A stretch of DNA of 64,000 bases from an uncultured Pelagibacteraceae bacterium (GCA_902571925.1 CACGDW010000002.1:62001-126000); one strand, 5' to 3'; positions 41,906-52,176 are shown, counted from the stretch's first letter. Translations and numbers: made by a program. The notes: a model not told the origin generated them from the letters alone.

Positions 41906-43164
41906 TTTAAGTTTAAAACTTCTGAACATAGATAAAGTGATCCAGTAATTAATAATAAGTCTCCTTGATTTAATTCTATAGATTTTATAGCCTTCTCAAC
42001 ACTTTCTGCATAACTAACATTTGGTAAGTGTTTAAATTTATTTTTTAACTTTTTACCGCTAATAGCATTTGGTTGATTTGGGATATCGACGGTTGTTATT
42101 GATGCAACATTTTTTAGATATCTAATATAACTTTCGTGATCTTTATTAGCCATCATCCCAACTATTATATGTTTATTGCAGTCTAAACCTTGGAGGTAAT
42201 CATTTAATACCCTTGCACCATCTTCATTATGATCTCCTGATATTAAAAAAAGATTATCCTTAACTAAATTTTTTAAGTTTCCGGTAGTAATCTCTTGAAG
42301 TCTTGCAATATTGTTAATTTTTTGAAGGCCTAATTTGATATTTTCATCTTTTATGTCAAAATCTAACGTTCTTAAAGTTACTATAGCAGTTGAAATATTT
42401 TCTAATTGGTGCAGCCCAAGAACATTTGGCTCTGGTAATTTCAATCCACCAAATTTATCTTCATAATAAAAGTAACCATTTTCTCCATTTGTAAATGAAA
42501 AGTCTTCATTAAAGTAAATTTTATTTGATTTATTTTTAGAAATATTTTTTTTGATTAAGTCCATCGTATTTTGATTTTGTTTTGCAACTATAATGTTCGA
42601 ATCTAAAAGATTTGAAGTTTTTTCAAACACAATTTTTTCTATAGTTTGGTCATTTTTAGGAAGCCAGTCTAAATGATCTTTGCTTATTGATGTTATGATG
42701 GTTGCTAAATTTTTCTTCATTATGTTAGTAGCATCAAATCTAAAAAATAAACCTGACTCAACTAAATTAATATTTTCTGGATATTGAGCAGCTTTATAAA
42801 AATAACATGCTGTAAGAATTTCAAAAAAAGTAATTGGTTGATCGTTATTAACTTTCTCTACTTCCTCAAAAAGGTCCACTATTTCATCATCTTTTAATTC
42901 TTGATTATTAAATACAAACCTTTCATTAATTTTTCGTATATGGGGGCTGGTATAAACATTACATTTAATTTTTGCTTCCTTTAATATTGAATAACACGCT
43001 TGAATAGTTGAATTTTTTCCATTTGTACCTACTACATTAACAACTTTAATTTTATTTTGTGGATTTCCTAGCTTTTTACAAAGACTTAAAATTCGATCTA
43101 AACTTAGATCAATTTCTTTAGGATGCAATTTTAGAAAGCGACTGAGTATCTTCTGTAATTTCAT
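41902..43164 (-). CDS. folC: dihydrofolate synthase/folylpolyglutamate synthase
   Basis: LKLHPKEIDLSLDRILSLCKKLGNPQNKIKVVNVVGTNGKNSTIQACYSIL, YTSPHIRKINERF. Confidence 0.93.
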   Translation of the reverse strand: MKLQKILSRFLKLHPKEIDLSLDRILSLCKKLGNPQNKIKVVNVVGTNGKNSTIQACYSILKEAKIKCNVYTSPHIRKINERFVFNNQELKDDEIVDLFEEVEKVNNDQPITFFEILTACYFYKAAQYPENINLVESGLFFRFDATNIMKKNLATIITSISKDHLDWLPKNDQTIEKIVFEKTSNLLDSNIIVAKQNQNTMDLIKKNISKNKSNKIYFNEDFSFTNGENGYFYYEDKFGGLKLPEPNVLGLHQLENISTAIVTLRTLDFDIKDENIKLGLQKINNIARLQEITTGNLKNLVKDNLFLISGDHNEDGARVLNDYLQGLDCNKHIIVGMMANKDHESYIRYLKNVASITTVDIPNQPNAISGKKLKNKFKHLPNVSYAESVEKAIKSIELNQGDLLLITGSLYLCSEVLNLN

Positions 43165-44047
43165 TTTCTTCAGTGCTTATAACAGAATTTTTCTTTAACA
43201 ATATTGATAATAAATTAGCAATTCTTTCTGAAAGATCTTTTCTTTCTACAATTAAATCGACAAATCCTGTCTTTTCAACATATTCACTTTTTTGAAAGCC
43301 TTCTGGTAATTCCTCTTTAACAGTGCCTTGAATAACTCTAGCACCCGCAAATGCAATTAAGGCATCAGGTTCAGCTATATGAATGTCACCTAGCATTGCG
43401 TAGGATGCGGTTATACCTCCAGCGGTAGGGTCCGTAATACAAACCAGATAAGGAAGTTTATTATCTTTAAGTTCGTTTATAGCTAGTGTGGTTCTGGTCA
43501 TTTGAGATAAAGAAATTAAACTCTCCATCATTCTCATGCCCCCACCCGAACTTATACATAAAAATGGTGTTTGATTTTCTATCGCATATTGAACTCCATA
43601 TAAAAATGCTTCTCCCTCTGCCGCCGCCATTGAAGCACCTAAAAATTCAAAATCAGAAGCGACAGCTGTAATTTTGATATTATTAATTGTTCCACAAACA
43701 ACCATCATTCCACAATCCATTCCAGTTTTTTTTCTGGCACTTTTAAGTCTGTCCTTATAAGATTTCGAGTCTGTCCAGTCTAGAGGGTCATCTTTAGGAA
43801 TAGGTGTTTTAAATATTTCGTAATTATTTTTTCCGAACAAAATATCAAATCTTTGTCTAGGATTAATTCTGTGGTGTTTATTACAGTCAGGACATACCCA
43901 AAGATTTTTCTCTAGATCTTTTTTGAGAATAGGTCCTTTGCAACATGATGTCCAATTACTATTAGCTATATCCTCTTTTGAAGCCCTTTTGTGAATTGCA
44001 GATTTTATTTTTTCACCGGCTTTAATTATTTTAGTAATCCAATTCAT
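43118..44047 (-). CDS. accD: acetyl-CoA carboxylase carboxyltransferase subunit beta
   Basis: Zinc ribbon CCKGPILKKDLEKNLWVCPDCNKHHRI; SSGGGMRMMESLISLSQM; DPTAGGITASYAMLGDIHIAEPDALIAFAGARVI. Confidence 0.96.
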   Translation of the reverse strand: MNWITKIIKAGEKIKSAIHKRASKEDIANSNWTSCCKGPILKKDLEKNLWVCPDCNKHHRINPRQRFDILFGKNNYEIFKTPIPKDDPLDWTDSKSYKDRLKSARKKTGMDCGMMVVCGTINNIKITAVASDFEFLGASMAAAEGEAFLYGVQYAIENQTPFLCISSGGGMRMMESLISLSQMTRTTLAINELKDNKLPYLVCITDPTAGGITASYAMLGDIHIAEPDALIAFAGARVIQGTVKEELPEGFQKSEYVEKTGFVDLIVERKDLSERIANLLSILLKKNSVISTEENEITEDTQSLSKIAS

Positions 44048-44847
44048 CTAATTTTATTTATTAATTTTCTAACTACATTAGTAACATTTATGACAGGATT
44101 TTGTCTTTTTTTTAAGGAACTTGTAATTTCCTTACAAATTTGGCTTCCTACAACTAATCCGTCGGCTTTTTTTAATGATTTTATAGTTTTTTCAGTTATA
44201 CCAAATCCGATAACTACATTCTTAGATTTATTTAAGTTCTTGATTTTTTGATATTCTTTTAAAATTTTTTGTGGAGAAACTTTAAGTTTTCCACCAGTAG
44301 TAGATAACATACTAATATAATACACCATGTCGTGGGAGTTTTTAATAATTTTTTTTAATCTTAACTTTGAAGTAGTAGGTGAAATAAGTTGAATAAAATT
44401 AATTTTTTTTTTTTTACATTTTATTGCAAACTTCTTATTTTCTGGATAAGGCAAGTCAACAACTATCAAGCCATCAACTTTTGATTGTCTACATTTTGAA
44501 ATAAATTTATTTTCATTATATTGATAAATCATATTATAATAACCCATTAGAATAATTGGTTTATTATTTTTAATTTTTTTAAATTTACTAACAATTGAGA
44601 ATACATCATTAATTTTAATCCCATTCTTTATTGCGCGGTAAGAACTAGTTTGAATTTGACCACCATCTGCAATAGGAGTGTTGTGTGGGAATCCTAGTTC
44701 ACAAATATCTGCATATTTTGAGATTGATTTTAAAATCTCTAATGATTTTTTTTTTGAATTATCACCTGCTACTATGTATGTAAGAAGAGCAGGCCTATTT
44801 TCTTTTTTTGCATTTTTAAAAGATTGATTGATTAATGAATTATTCAT
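44044..44847 (-). CDS. trpA: tryptophan synthase alpha chain
   Basis: LTYIVAGDNSKKKSLEIL, ICELGFPHNTPIADGGQIQTSSYRAIKNG, PIILMGYYNMI, DGLIVVDLPYPE, VVIGFGIT. Confidence 0.95.
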   Translation of the reverse strand: MNNSLINQSFKNAKKENRPALLTYIVAGDNSKKKSLEILKSISKYADICELGFPHNTPIADGGQIQTSSYRAIKNGIKINDVFSIVSKFKKIKNNKPIILMGYYNMIYQYNENKFISKCRQSKVDGLIVVDLPYPENKKFAIKCKKKKINFIQLISPTTSKLRLKKIIKNSHDMVYYISMLSTTGGKLKVSPQKILKEYQKIKNLNKSKNVVIGFGITEKTIKSLKKADGLVVGSQICKEITSSLKKRQNPVINVTNVVRKLINKIR

Positions 44848-46076
44848 TAATACTTACCTAATCGTTTTTTTAAAATATCTCTATCCTTTTTAGCATCACC
44901 ACAGGAATTAACTATTAGAATTGTATCTTTACTTAACTTTGGTGCAATCTTTATTGCTTCAGCAAAAGCATGGCTCGGTTCTAAACTTGGATTGAGTTTT
45001 TCAAATTTTGTTACCATCTTATATGCGTTTAGTGCGGCCTCATCTGTTGCATAAGTATACCTCGCTCTTTTTGTATCTTTTAAAAAACAATGAATTGGGC
45101 TGACACCAGGATAATCTAATCCAGCACTAATAGACTCAGTTTCATTGATTTGTCCCTCTTTATCTTGACACACATAAGACGCGGCACCATGTAAAATTCC
45201 AATTTTAGCATTTCTACTTAAAGGAGCGGCGTGTAATTTTGATTTTTCTGGACCTCCAGCTTCTACACCTATTAATTCAATTTGCTTTTTATCATAATCA
45301 ATAAATTCACTCCAAAATCCATAGGCCGAACTTCCACCTCCAACACAATTAATTAGTTTTATTTTTTTTGGGATTTTCTTAAATTCTTTCTTTAATTGAG
45401 TTTTAAGCTCTCTTGATATTTGTGTAGTAGAAAATCCACAAATTTTAACAAAAATATTCGGGCCTACAGTAGAGCCAACACACATATGAGTATTATCACA
45501 ATTTGAAACCCAATATCTCATACATTCACTAACTGCATCAACCAAAGTTTGGCTTCCAGAATATACTGGTATAATTTCTGCACCATTTTTCCTAATTGCG
45601 ATGCAGTTAGGTTTTTGTCTTTTAATATCTTTTGCCCCCATAAAAATCTTACATTTCAACCCAAACTTTTTTGCAGCCATACTTAACATTTTTCCTGCAT
45701 ATCCAGCTCCAGTATCACCTACTATATATTTTTTTCCCATTGCTTTACAAATTAAGGCATGAACTGTTGCATTATATATTTTATGAGCTCCGCCATTAGC
45801 ATCTGAAACAACTTTTGCCCATATTTGTGCACCCCCTAAATGAGTAGATAAATTTTCTAATTTAAGAAATGGTGTTGGAGACCCTATATAATTTTTAAAA
45901 TAATAATCCTTTTTTTTTAAAAACACTTTGTTTTTTCTAAGTTTTTGAAATTCTTTTGTAAGGTCTTCTACTGGTTTCTTTAAAGTTTCAGGAATAAAAC
46001 TTCCACCAAACTTACCACCCCAAAATCCGTATTTATCATGTTGATCAATTAAAGGTATGTTTTTTTTAATTTTCAT
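44847..46076 (-). CDS. trpB: tryptophan synthase beta chain
   Basis: GFWGGKFGGSFIPETL, GSPTPFLKLENLSTHLGGAQIWAKVVSDANGGAHKIYNA, GDTGAGYAGKMLSMAA, CVGGGSSAYGFW, VNSCGDAKKD. Confidence 0.94.
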   Translation of the reverse strand: MKIKKNIPLIDQHDKYGFWGGKFGGSFIPETLKKPVEDLTKEFQKLRKNKVFLKKKDYYFKNYIGSPTPFLKLENLSTHLGGAQIWAKVVSDANGGAHKIYNATVHALICKAMGKKYIVGDTGAGYAGKMLSMAAKKFGLKCKIFMGAKDIKRQKPNCIAIRKNGAEIIPVYSGSQTLVDAVSECMRYWVSNCDNTHMCVGSTVGPNIFVKICGFSTTQISRELKTQLKKEFKKIPKKIKLINCVGGGSSAYGFWSEFIDYDKKQIELIGVEAGGPEKSKLHAAPLSRNAKIGILHGAASYVCQDKEGQINETESISAGLDYPGVSPIHCFLKDTKRARYTYATDEAALNAYKMVTKFEKLNPSLEPSHAFAEAIKIAPKLSKDTILIVNSCGDAKKDRDILKKRLGKY

Positions 46077-46077
46077 A

Positions 46078-46701
46078 TTATGTATTTTTAATTTTGTTTA
46101 AGAAAATTTCTATTTTGGAAACATCTTTTAGTCCAGCAGTTTCAAGTCCACCAGATATATCAATAATATCTGCTATTTTTTTATAATTTTCAAGATTATC
46201 ATTAATTTGGATATTTCCTGCCACCATAACCTCTTTGTTCAAATTAAGCTTTAAATTTTCAATTAATTTATGATTAAACGACATACTTTTCTCATATCCT
46301 TTGCTATCAAATAAATAGATATCAGTTATGTCTGTATAAAGTTTATATTCATTAATATCATTTTTATTTTCAATAGTTATCGAAGTTATAACTTTCTTCT
46401 TATATTTCTTTTTAATAGATTTAATTTGTACAGGATCAGAGTCATATATTTGATAATAGTCAAAGGGTAAATCTTTAATCTGTTCAAGTATATTATTTTG
46501 AGGTTTTACTAGTACAGCTACATATTGACAGTTTTTTTTATCTATTTTTAATAATTCTTTTAGTTTTTCAAAACTAACATGCCTTTTTGATTTTGGATAA
46601 TTAACTATAAATCCTACGAATTGAGGTGAGTGTGTGTGATTTGTTATGTACCGCAATGTTTTGGAGTCAGAAACTCCACATATTTTGGATTTAAGTGTCA
46701 T
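46078..46701 (-). CDS. trpF: phosphoribosylanthranilate isomerase (divergent)
   Basis: SKICGVSDSKTLRYI, FVGFIVNYPKSKRHVS, VMVAGNIQINDN, IIDISGGLETAGLKDVSKI; trpA-trpB-trpF order. Confidence 0.88.
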   Translation of the reverse strand: MTLKSKICGVSDSKTLRYITNHTHSPQFVGFIVNYPKSKRHVSFEKLKELLKIDKKNCQYVAVLVKPQNNILEQIKDLPFDYYQIYDSDPVQIKSIKKKYKKKVITSITIENKNDINEYKLYTDITDIYLFDSKGYEKSMSFNHKLIENLKLNLNKEVMVAGNIQINDNLENYKKIADIIDISGGLETAGLKDVSKIEIFLNKIKNT

Positions 46702-47393
46702 TGACTTAGGTGGTTTATCAACTTTTTAATATTTTTTTTTATATCATTTTTTGTTATTGATCTTCCCATTACAATACCAGAAACATTATTCTTAAAAGCA
46801 TTAAGAGGAGTCATTATTCTTGATTGATCATTAGATTTATCGTTAGGTAGTCTAATTCCTGGTGTTACAATAAATAAATTCTTAAATTTTTTTCTTACAT
46901 CTTTCGCCTCATGGGCTGAACATACTATTCCATCACAACCTGATTTTTTAATTAAACTTGCTTGCTTAAGGACTATCTGTCTTACATTTTTTGTATACCC
47001 AATTCTTTTAAGAGACTCATTATTTAAACTAGTTAATATTGTAACACCTAAAATTTTTAAATTTTTGTTTGTTTTTTTTGCTCTTTTTTTAACAGCTCTA
47101 AGCATTTCAAGGCCACCACTTGCATGCACTGTTAAATACTTACAATTTTTTAAATCCTTAAGTGAGTCGATAGCGGAAAAAGATGTTTTTGGAATATCGT
47201 TAATTTTTAGATCTAACCAAAATTCATTTTTAAAATTTTCAAGGAATTTTCTACCTCCCTTTGAATAAAAAAATTGAAGACCAAATTTTGGTACTATTTT
47301 TAATTTCGAAGTTTTGGTATTTCTTATTATCTTTTTTACTTCATTTATGTTGGATGTATCACAAGCAACAAAAATAATTTTTTTATTCATCAT
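46698..47393 (-). CDS. pyrF: orotidine 5'-phosphate decarboxylase
   Basis: IIFVACDTSNINE, FWLDLKINDIPKT, LTVHASGGLEML, GCDGIVCSAHEA, IVTPGIRL, GIVMGRSIT. Confidence 0.93.
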   Translation of the reverse strand: MMNKKIIFVACDTSNINEVKKIIRNTKTSKLKIVPKFGLQFFYSKGGRKFLENFKNEFWLDLKINDIPKTSFSAIDSLKDLKNCKYLTVHASGGLEMLRAVKKRAKKTNKNLKILGVTILTSLNNESLKRIGYTKNVRQIVLKQASLIKKSGCDGIVCSAHEAKDVRKKFKNLFIVTPGIRLPNDKSNDQSRIMTPLNAFKNNVSGIVMGRSITKNDIKKNIKKLINHLSQ

Positions 47394-47670
47394 TTATTTT
47401 TTTAAACAAATCTTTAGTCATTTTGAAGTGAATAATTCTTTTTTTGGCGGTATTTACTTTCTCTCCAGTTTTTGGATTCCTTGAGATTCTAGCTTTTTGT
47501 ATATTGGTTGAAAAAATTCCAAATCCTCTTAATTCGACTCTTTCTCCTTTTTTTAGAGTTATTTTTATTTCATCAAGAATTATGTCTATGATTTTTTCTA
47601 AATCTTTTTTCAGAAAGTTTGGATAATTTTTTGAAAGTTGTTTTAAAAGCTTTGATTTTACAATAGCCAA
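47383..47670 (-). CDS. ihfB: integration host factor beta / HU-family DNA-binding protein
   Basis: LKKGERVELRGFGIFSTNIQKARISRNPKTGEKVNTAKKRIIHFK; downstream of rpsA. Confidence 0.92.
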   Translation of the reverse strand: MAIVKSKLLKQLSKNYPNFLKKDLEKIIDIILDEIKITLKKGERVELRGFGIFSTNIQKARISRNPKTGEKVNTAKKRIIHFKMTKDLFKKINDE

Positions 47671-47681
47671 ATTATAATTTT

Positions 47682-49406
47682 CTATTTTTTACTTTTTTTG
47701 TTTTTCAAATCCTCAGACAAAGACGAAAAGGGTAAATTCTTTCCTGAACCCTCTGAACCATATTTTTCTAGCGCCTCTTTTTTTTCTATTTCTTCAAAAA
47801 GCTTTATACTAAGAATGACCTTTCTTTTTGTGAAATCTAGATCTGCAATTGCACAATCAATTCTTTCATCTCCCGTAAACCTTGATGGTCTAGCGTCTGC
47901 TGCATTAATTGCTATAAGAGATTTTTTTATTTGAAAATCCATATCACAACCCTCAGGCCTTACTGTCAAACCCTTATTATCAGTAGAAATAATCTTAACT
48001 GTTATAATTTGATTAACTTTTTTATCCTTAAACCAATCAAACGGGTCTGCTTGTGTTTGTTTTAAACCAACTCTAATTTTTTGTTCTAAAGTTTTGATTT
48101 CTAAAACTTTAACTTCTATTTTATCACCTTTTTTGTATTTATTAAGTTCTTCCTCACCATTATTTTTATAAGTTAGATCATTACAGTGCAAAAATGTATC
48201 AATATTAAATTCCTCAGGTTTTACAAATAAAGAATATTCATTTTTATTTATAATTTCACCTGTAAAGTTTTCTCCTACAGGAAATTTTTTCTCAAATTTT
48301 TCAAAAGGATTATCTTGTGTCAATTTATGAGAAATTGCCACTCTTCTTTTTGTTTTATCAATTTCTGTAATTACACAATCTATTTCGTCACCAATATTAA
48401 ACATTTTTTTTGCTGAAACATTTTTTTTATTCCAGCTAAGTTCACTTGAGTGAAGAAGCGTTGTTAGACCTGGTTCAAGCTCACAAAAAGCACCAAAATC
48501 CATAATCTTCATTACCTTAGCTTTATAAATTTTATTTAATTCATAATTTTCGATATGTTCAAAAGGGTCTGGAGACAATTGTTTTACTGAACACCCAACT
48601 TGTAATTTTTCTTTATCAACTGAAATTACTTTAAGATCATGTTTTTCACCTATACTAAAAACTTCATCTGGATGATTAACTCTTGAATAAGAAATTTCTT
48701 GTAAGTGTACTAATACATCTAATTCGTTATTTACATTAAAGAAACATCCAAATGAGCTATAACCTTTTACTTCTGCACCTTTAATAATATCTCCAATCTT
48801 ATACTTTTCTATTATCTTAATTTTGTCTTCTTTTTTAAATGAAGAGATGATTTCGCGTCTAGACACACATGCGTTACCCCTAATTTTGTCTAATTTAATA
48901 AGTGCAAATTTTTGAGGCTCATTCATTAAATGACTTATATCTTTCAAGGGCTTATCGCTTATTTGAGATCCAGGTAAAAACATTAGTGATCCAGTATCTA
49001 TGTGTTCTACTATACATCCTCCCTTACATTTCGATGTAATTTTACCCATTATAGGTTCGTTTTTTTCATAAGCCTCCACAAGTTTATCCCACCCTTTAAT
49101 TTTTTGGGCTTTACTAGCTGATACTAAAACTTCTCCATTTTTATCCTCAATTTTTTCTAATAAGACTGGAATTGTTTCACCTAATTTAATCTTTTCTGAA
49201 AGACCCATACTTTTTAACTCGTTAATATCTAAAACTGGCTCACTTTTAAGACCTTCAACAAAAAGGAATACGAATTTTTCAGTAATTTTATTTATTTTTC
49301 CTTCTATAATTTTTCCTTCTTCAATTTGTATCTTTGAAAGTTGATTATTTAAAAGTTGTTCAAACTCTTTAGACTGAGGTGTATTTAAATTTTTGTATAT
49401 TTCCAT
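47682..49406 (-). CDS. rpsA: 30S ribosomal protein S1
   Basis: Multiple S1 repeats (GEIINKNEYSLFV; GDIIKGAEVKGYSSFGCFFNV; VMKIMDFGAFCELEPGLTTLLHSSELSW); next to ihfB. Confidence 0.95.
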   Translation of the reverse strand: MEIYKNLNTPQSKEFEQLLNNQLSKIQIEEGKIIEGKINKITEKFVFLFVEGLKSEPVLDINELKSMGLSEKIKLGETIPVLLEKIEDKNGEVLVSASKAQKIKGWDKLVEAYEKNEPIMGKITSKCKGGCIVEHIDTGSLMFLPGSQISDKPLKDISHLMNEPQKFALIKLDKIRGNACVSRREIISSFKKEDKIKIIEKYKIGDIIKGAEVKGYSSFGCFFNVNNELDVLVHLQEISYSRVNHPDEVFSIGEKHDLKVISVDKEKLQVGCSVKQLSPDPFEHIENYELNKIYKAKVMKIMDFGAFCELEPGLTTLLHSSELSWNKKNVSAKKMFNIGDEIDCVITEIDKTKRRVAISHKLTQDNPFEKFEKKFPVGENFTGEIINKNEYSLFVKPEEFNIDTFLHCNDLTYKNNGEEELNKYKKGDKIEVKVLEIKTLEQKIRVGLKQTQADPFDWFKDKKVNQIITVKIISTDNKGLTVRPEGCDMDFQIKKSLIAINAADARPSRFTGDERIDCAIADLDFTKRKVILSIKLFEEIEKKEALEKYGSEGSGKNLPFSSLSEDLKNKKSKK

Positions 49407-49499
49407 GTATGTTATATGCTCTTAATTAAAAGCAGGAACTTCTACTTAAATTTAATATAATTAGCAACAGTAAAAATTTGTTTAAATTTGGCTTATTTT

Positions 49500-50813
49500 T
49501 TACATTAATTTTTTAAGAGTTTTCAAAAATGTGGGAAAAGATGTTTTAATTGACTCAAAGTCATATATATCCCAATTCCCCTTAGTTTTGAAGGTCAGAG
49601 CAGCAATAACACTCATCATGAACACTCTGTGATCTTTAAGAAAATTTTTTATTTGTATGTTATTTTTAATAATTAGATTCGGATTACCATATATTTTTAT
49701 AGAATTTTTTGTTAATTTAGTTCTGATACCCATATAGTTCAAAATCTTTGATCCCCAAATTAATCTTGGACTTTCTTTTTGATTAAGTTCAGCTAGGTTT
49801 TTAAATATAGAGATACCCTTCGATTTTGCCGCAACTAAAAAAATGATTAAAAATTCGTCTATTGCTCTACTATTATATTTTGTTGGACAGTTAATAGCTT
49901 TTAAATTTTTTGAACTTTTTACAAAAATATCCGCAGTCTTTTCACCTTTATAATTTTTCTTGTTTAAAATTTTAATTGAAGCCCCCATTTTTTTTAAAAT
50001 ATCAATTATACCAATTCTTGAGGGGTTTATATTAATATTTTTAATTAGTAGTTTTGAGTCTTCAGATAGGATTGTCAAAACTATAAAAAAAGAACAAGAG
50101 CTTATATCACCAGGAATTTTATAATTAAGAGGCTTGATGTTTTTAACTCCCCTAACTTGAATTATATCATATTTTTTATATTTTTTTATTCTTAGGGGTA
50201 TCTTTAAGTATTTAAATAATATTTCTGTGTGGTCCCTAGATTTTTTTGCTTTTATTTTTGTAACTCCTTCTGACTTTAATGCAGCAAGCATAATACTTGT
50301 TTTGCATTGTGCTGAACCTTTGTTTTCAATGTAGTCAATTGATTTAGGTTTATTTATTCCTTTCATGGTCAAAGGAAGAGTTTTTTTTAGAGAAAATGAA
50401 GCACCAAATTTTTTTAAAGGCTTTATAACTCTGGAGAAGTCTCTCTTAGATAAACTTTTATCACCTGTTAGTTTAATTTTATTATCATAATTTATTAATA
50501 AACCTAATATTAACCTTCCAAGAGTACCAGAATTTCCAGCGTTTAAGATTAAATTTTCTTTTTGTTTATAATTGAGTCCTACTCCAATAATGATACATTT
50601 ATCTTTAGACATTTTAACTTTTGCTCCTAATTTTTTTACACAATGTAAAGCACTAAATACATCTTCAGATTTTAATAAGTTATAAGCGACTGATTTTTTT
50701 TTTGATAAAGATGAAAGCAAGACCCATCTTATTGAAAGGCTTTTATCACCCTCAACTGAAATTGTTTTATTAAATGAATTAATTAGCTTATTTATTTTTA
50801 ATGACTTTTTCAT
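49500..50813 (-). CDS. aroA: 3-phosphoshikimate 1-carboxyvinyltransferase
   Basis: VEGDKSLSIRWVLLSSL, LNAGNSGTLGRLILGLL, LTGDKSLSKRDFSRVIKPL, IPGDISSCSFFIVLTILS, DHRVFMMSVIAAL. Confidence 0.94.
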   Translation of the reverse strand: MKKSLKINKLINSFNKTISVEGDKSLSIRWVLLSSLSKKKSVAYNLLKSEDVFSALHCVKKLGAKVKMSKDKCIIIGVGLNYKQKENLILNAGNSGTLGRLILGLLINYDNKIKLTGDKSLSKRDFSRVIKPLKKFGASFSLKKTLPLTMKGINKPKSIDYIENKGSAQCKTSIMLAALKSEGVTKIKAKKSRDHTEILFKYLKIPLRIKKYKKYDIIQVRGVKNIKPLNYKIPGDISSCSFFIVLTILSEDSKLLIKNININPSRIGIIDILKKMGASIKILNKKNYKGEKTADIFVKSSKNLKAINCPTKYNSRAIDEFLIIFLVAAKSKGISIFKNLAELNQKESPRLIWGSKILNYMGIRTKLTKNSIKIYGNPNLIIKNNIQIKNFLKDHRVFMMSVIAALTFKTKGNWDIYDFESIKTSFPTFLKTLKKLM

Positions 50814-50834
50814 TATAAAAATTATAAAAAGATA

Positions 50835-51605
50835 TTAAAAAAACTCTCCAAAATATTCAGTTTTTGCATTTTGATCTTTAATTAGTTTATTAGGAGAGCC
50901 TTCGGCAATAATCTTACAATTTGACAATATAAGAGCTCTATCTACTATTGACAAAAGCTCTCTAGCTTGATGTTCACATATTATTATACACATATTTGGT
51001 TTTTCTTTTTGTAAATTGACTAATATTTCTTTTAACATATGTATTGTTAAAACATCTAATGCTGCAAATATTTCATCACATAAAAGAATTTTAGGATCAC
51101 CAAGAAGAGCCATACATATAACTAGTTTACGCCTTTGTCCTCCAGATAAAAACTTGGCTTTTATTTCTTGAACATTATCGAGAGCAAATTTTGAAATTAG
51201 GTGATGAATTTTTGAGACTCTTTCTCTTTCATCTTTAATAATTATTTCTCCTATAGCTTTTAAATTTTCTAATAAACTTAAATCGTTGAAGAAACCTCCG
51301 TATTGAGGCACATATCCAATTTTATATTTTTTTGCCCTCAAAAAGATAGGATAAGAAGTTGCATCAGATCCTTCTATAATAATCTTTCCAAAATCAGGTT
51401 TTACTAAACCCATAAGAATATTAAAAATTGTACTTTTACCTGCTCCATTAGGCCCTAAAAGCCCAATTATTTCTCCAGAATTCATGCTAAAGCTTATATT
51501 GTCTAATATCTGTCTTTTACCAAAAGACAAAGATATTTTTTCAAGCCTTGCCACTGGAAGTTTATTTTTAAAAGCTTTTATTCTGAATTTTTTAATTAGT
51601 GCCAT
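50835..51605 (-). CDS. lptB: LPS export ABC transporter ATP-binding protein
   Basis: GLLGPNGAGKSTIFNILMGLVKPDFGKI, LSGGQRRKLVICMALLGDPKILLCDEIFAALD. Confidence 0.92.
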   Translation of the reverse strand: MALIKKFRIKAFKNKLPVARLEKISLSFGKRQILDNISFSMNSGEIIGLLGPNGAGKSTIFNILMGLVKPDFGKIIIEGSDATSYPIFLRAKKYKIGYVPQYGGFFNDLSLLENLKAIGEIIIKDERERVSKIHHLISKFALDNVQEIKAKFLSGGQRRKLVICMALLGDPKILLCDEIFAALDVLTIHMLKEILVNLQKEKPNMCIIICEHQARELLSIVDRALILSNCKIIAEGSPNKLIKDQNAKTEYFGEFF

Positions 51606-52176
51606 CTTTTATATAATTTATTTTAATTTTTTCATTTTTATTGAACATTGAAATTTTTGAAGATCTATCCAGTAAGTTAAATTCTATTTTATCAGCATAA
51701 ATTTCTGATAAAAAATTTTTATAAAAAATATTACCAGATAATATAGCAATATTTTCAGATAATTTAGCTTCCATAAAATCACAAGAGACTAGTTGATTTT
51801 CAAAAGTTATTAAAACATCCCCACTAAATCTAGTATTATAAGTAATATTATTATAAATAGCTTCTTGAGATGTTACAATAATTTCATTTTTTTTGTCAAA
51901 TTTAATTTTTGCATTTACAATCTGTAAATTTATTAAATTCGGATTTTCTATATCTGCTGTACCAGTCTTTGCTGCTATAATATATTCATTCCCATATATG
52001 TCTTTCGAAAAATAACTCAAATCTTTTATTAAATTTTGATCATTGGATTTTACAATATTTTTAATTTCTTTCTTATCTGTTTTTATATCAGGTGAGAAAT
52101 AATTATAATAAAAACTCACTGTAATTATTAAAAGAAATAATAATAAAACTATTTGTATAAAAGTTTTTTTATTCAT
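51592..52176 (-). CDS. lptC: LPS export periplasmic protein LptC
   Basis: N-terminal TM plus OstA-like beta repeats; adjacent to lptB and kdsD. Confidence 0.75.
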   Translation of the reverse strand: MNKKTFIQIVLLLFLLIITVSFYYNYFSPDIKTDKKEIKNIVKSNDQNLIKDLSYFSKDIYGNEYIIAAKTGTADIENPNLINLQIVNAKIKFDKKNEIIVTSQEAIYNNITYNTRFSGDVLITFENQLVSCDFMEAKLSENIAILSGNIFYKNFLSEIYADKIEFNLLDRSSKISMFNKNEKIKINYIKDGTN

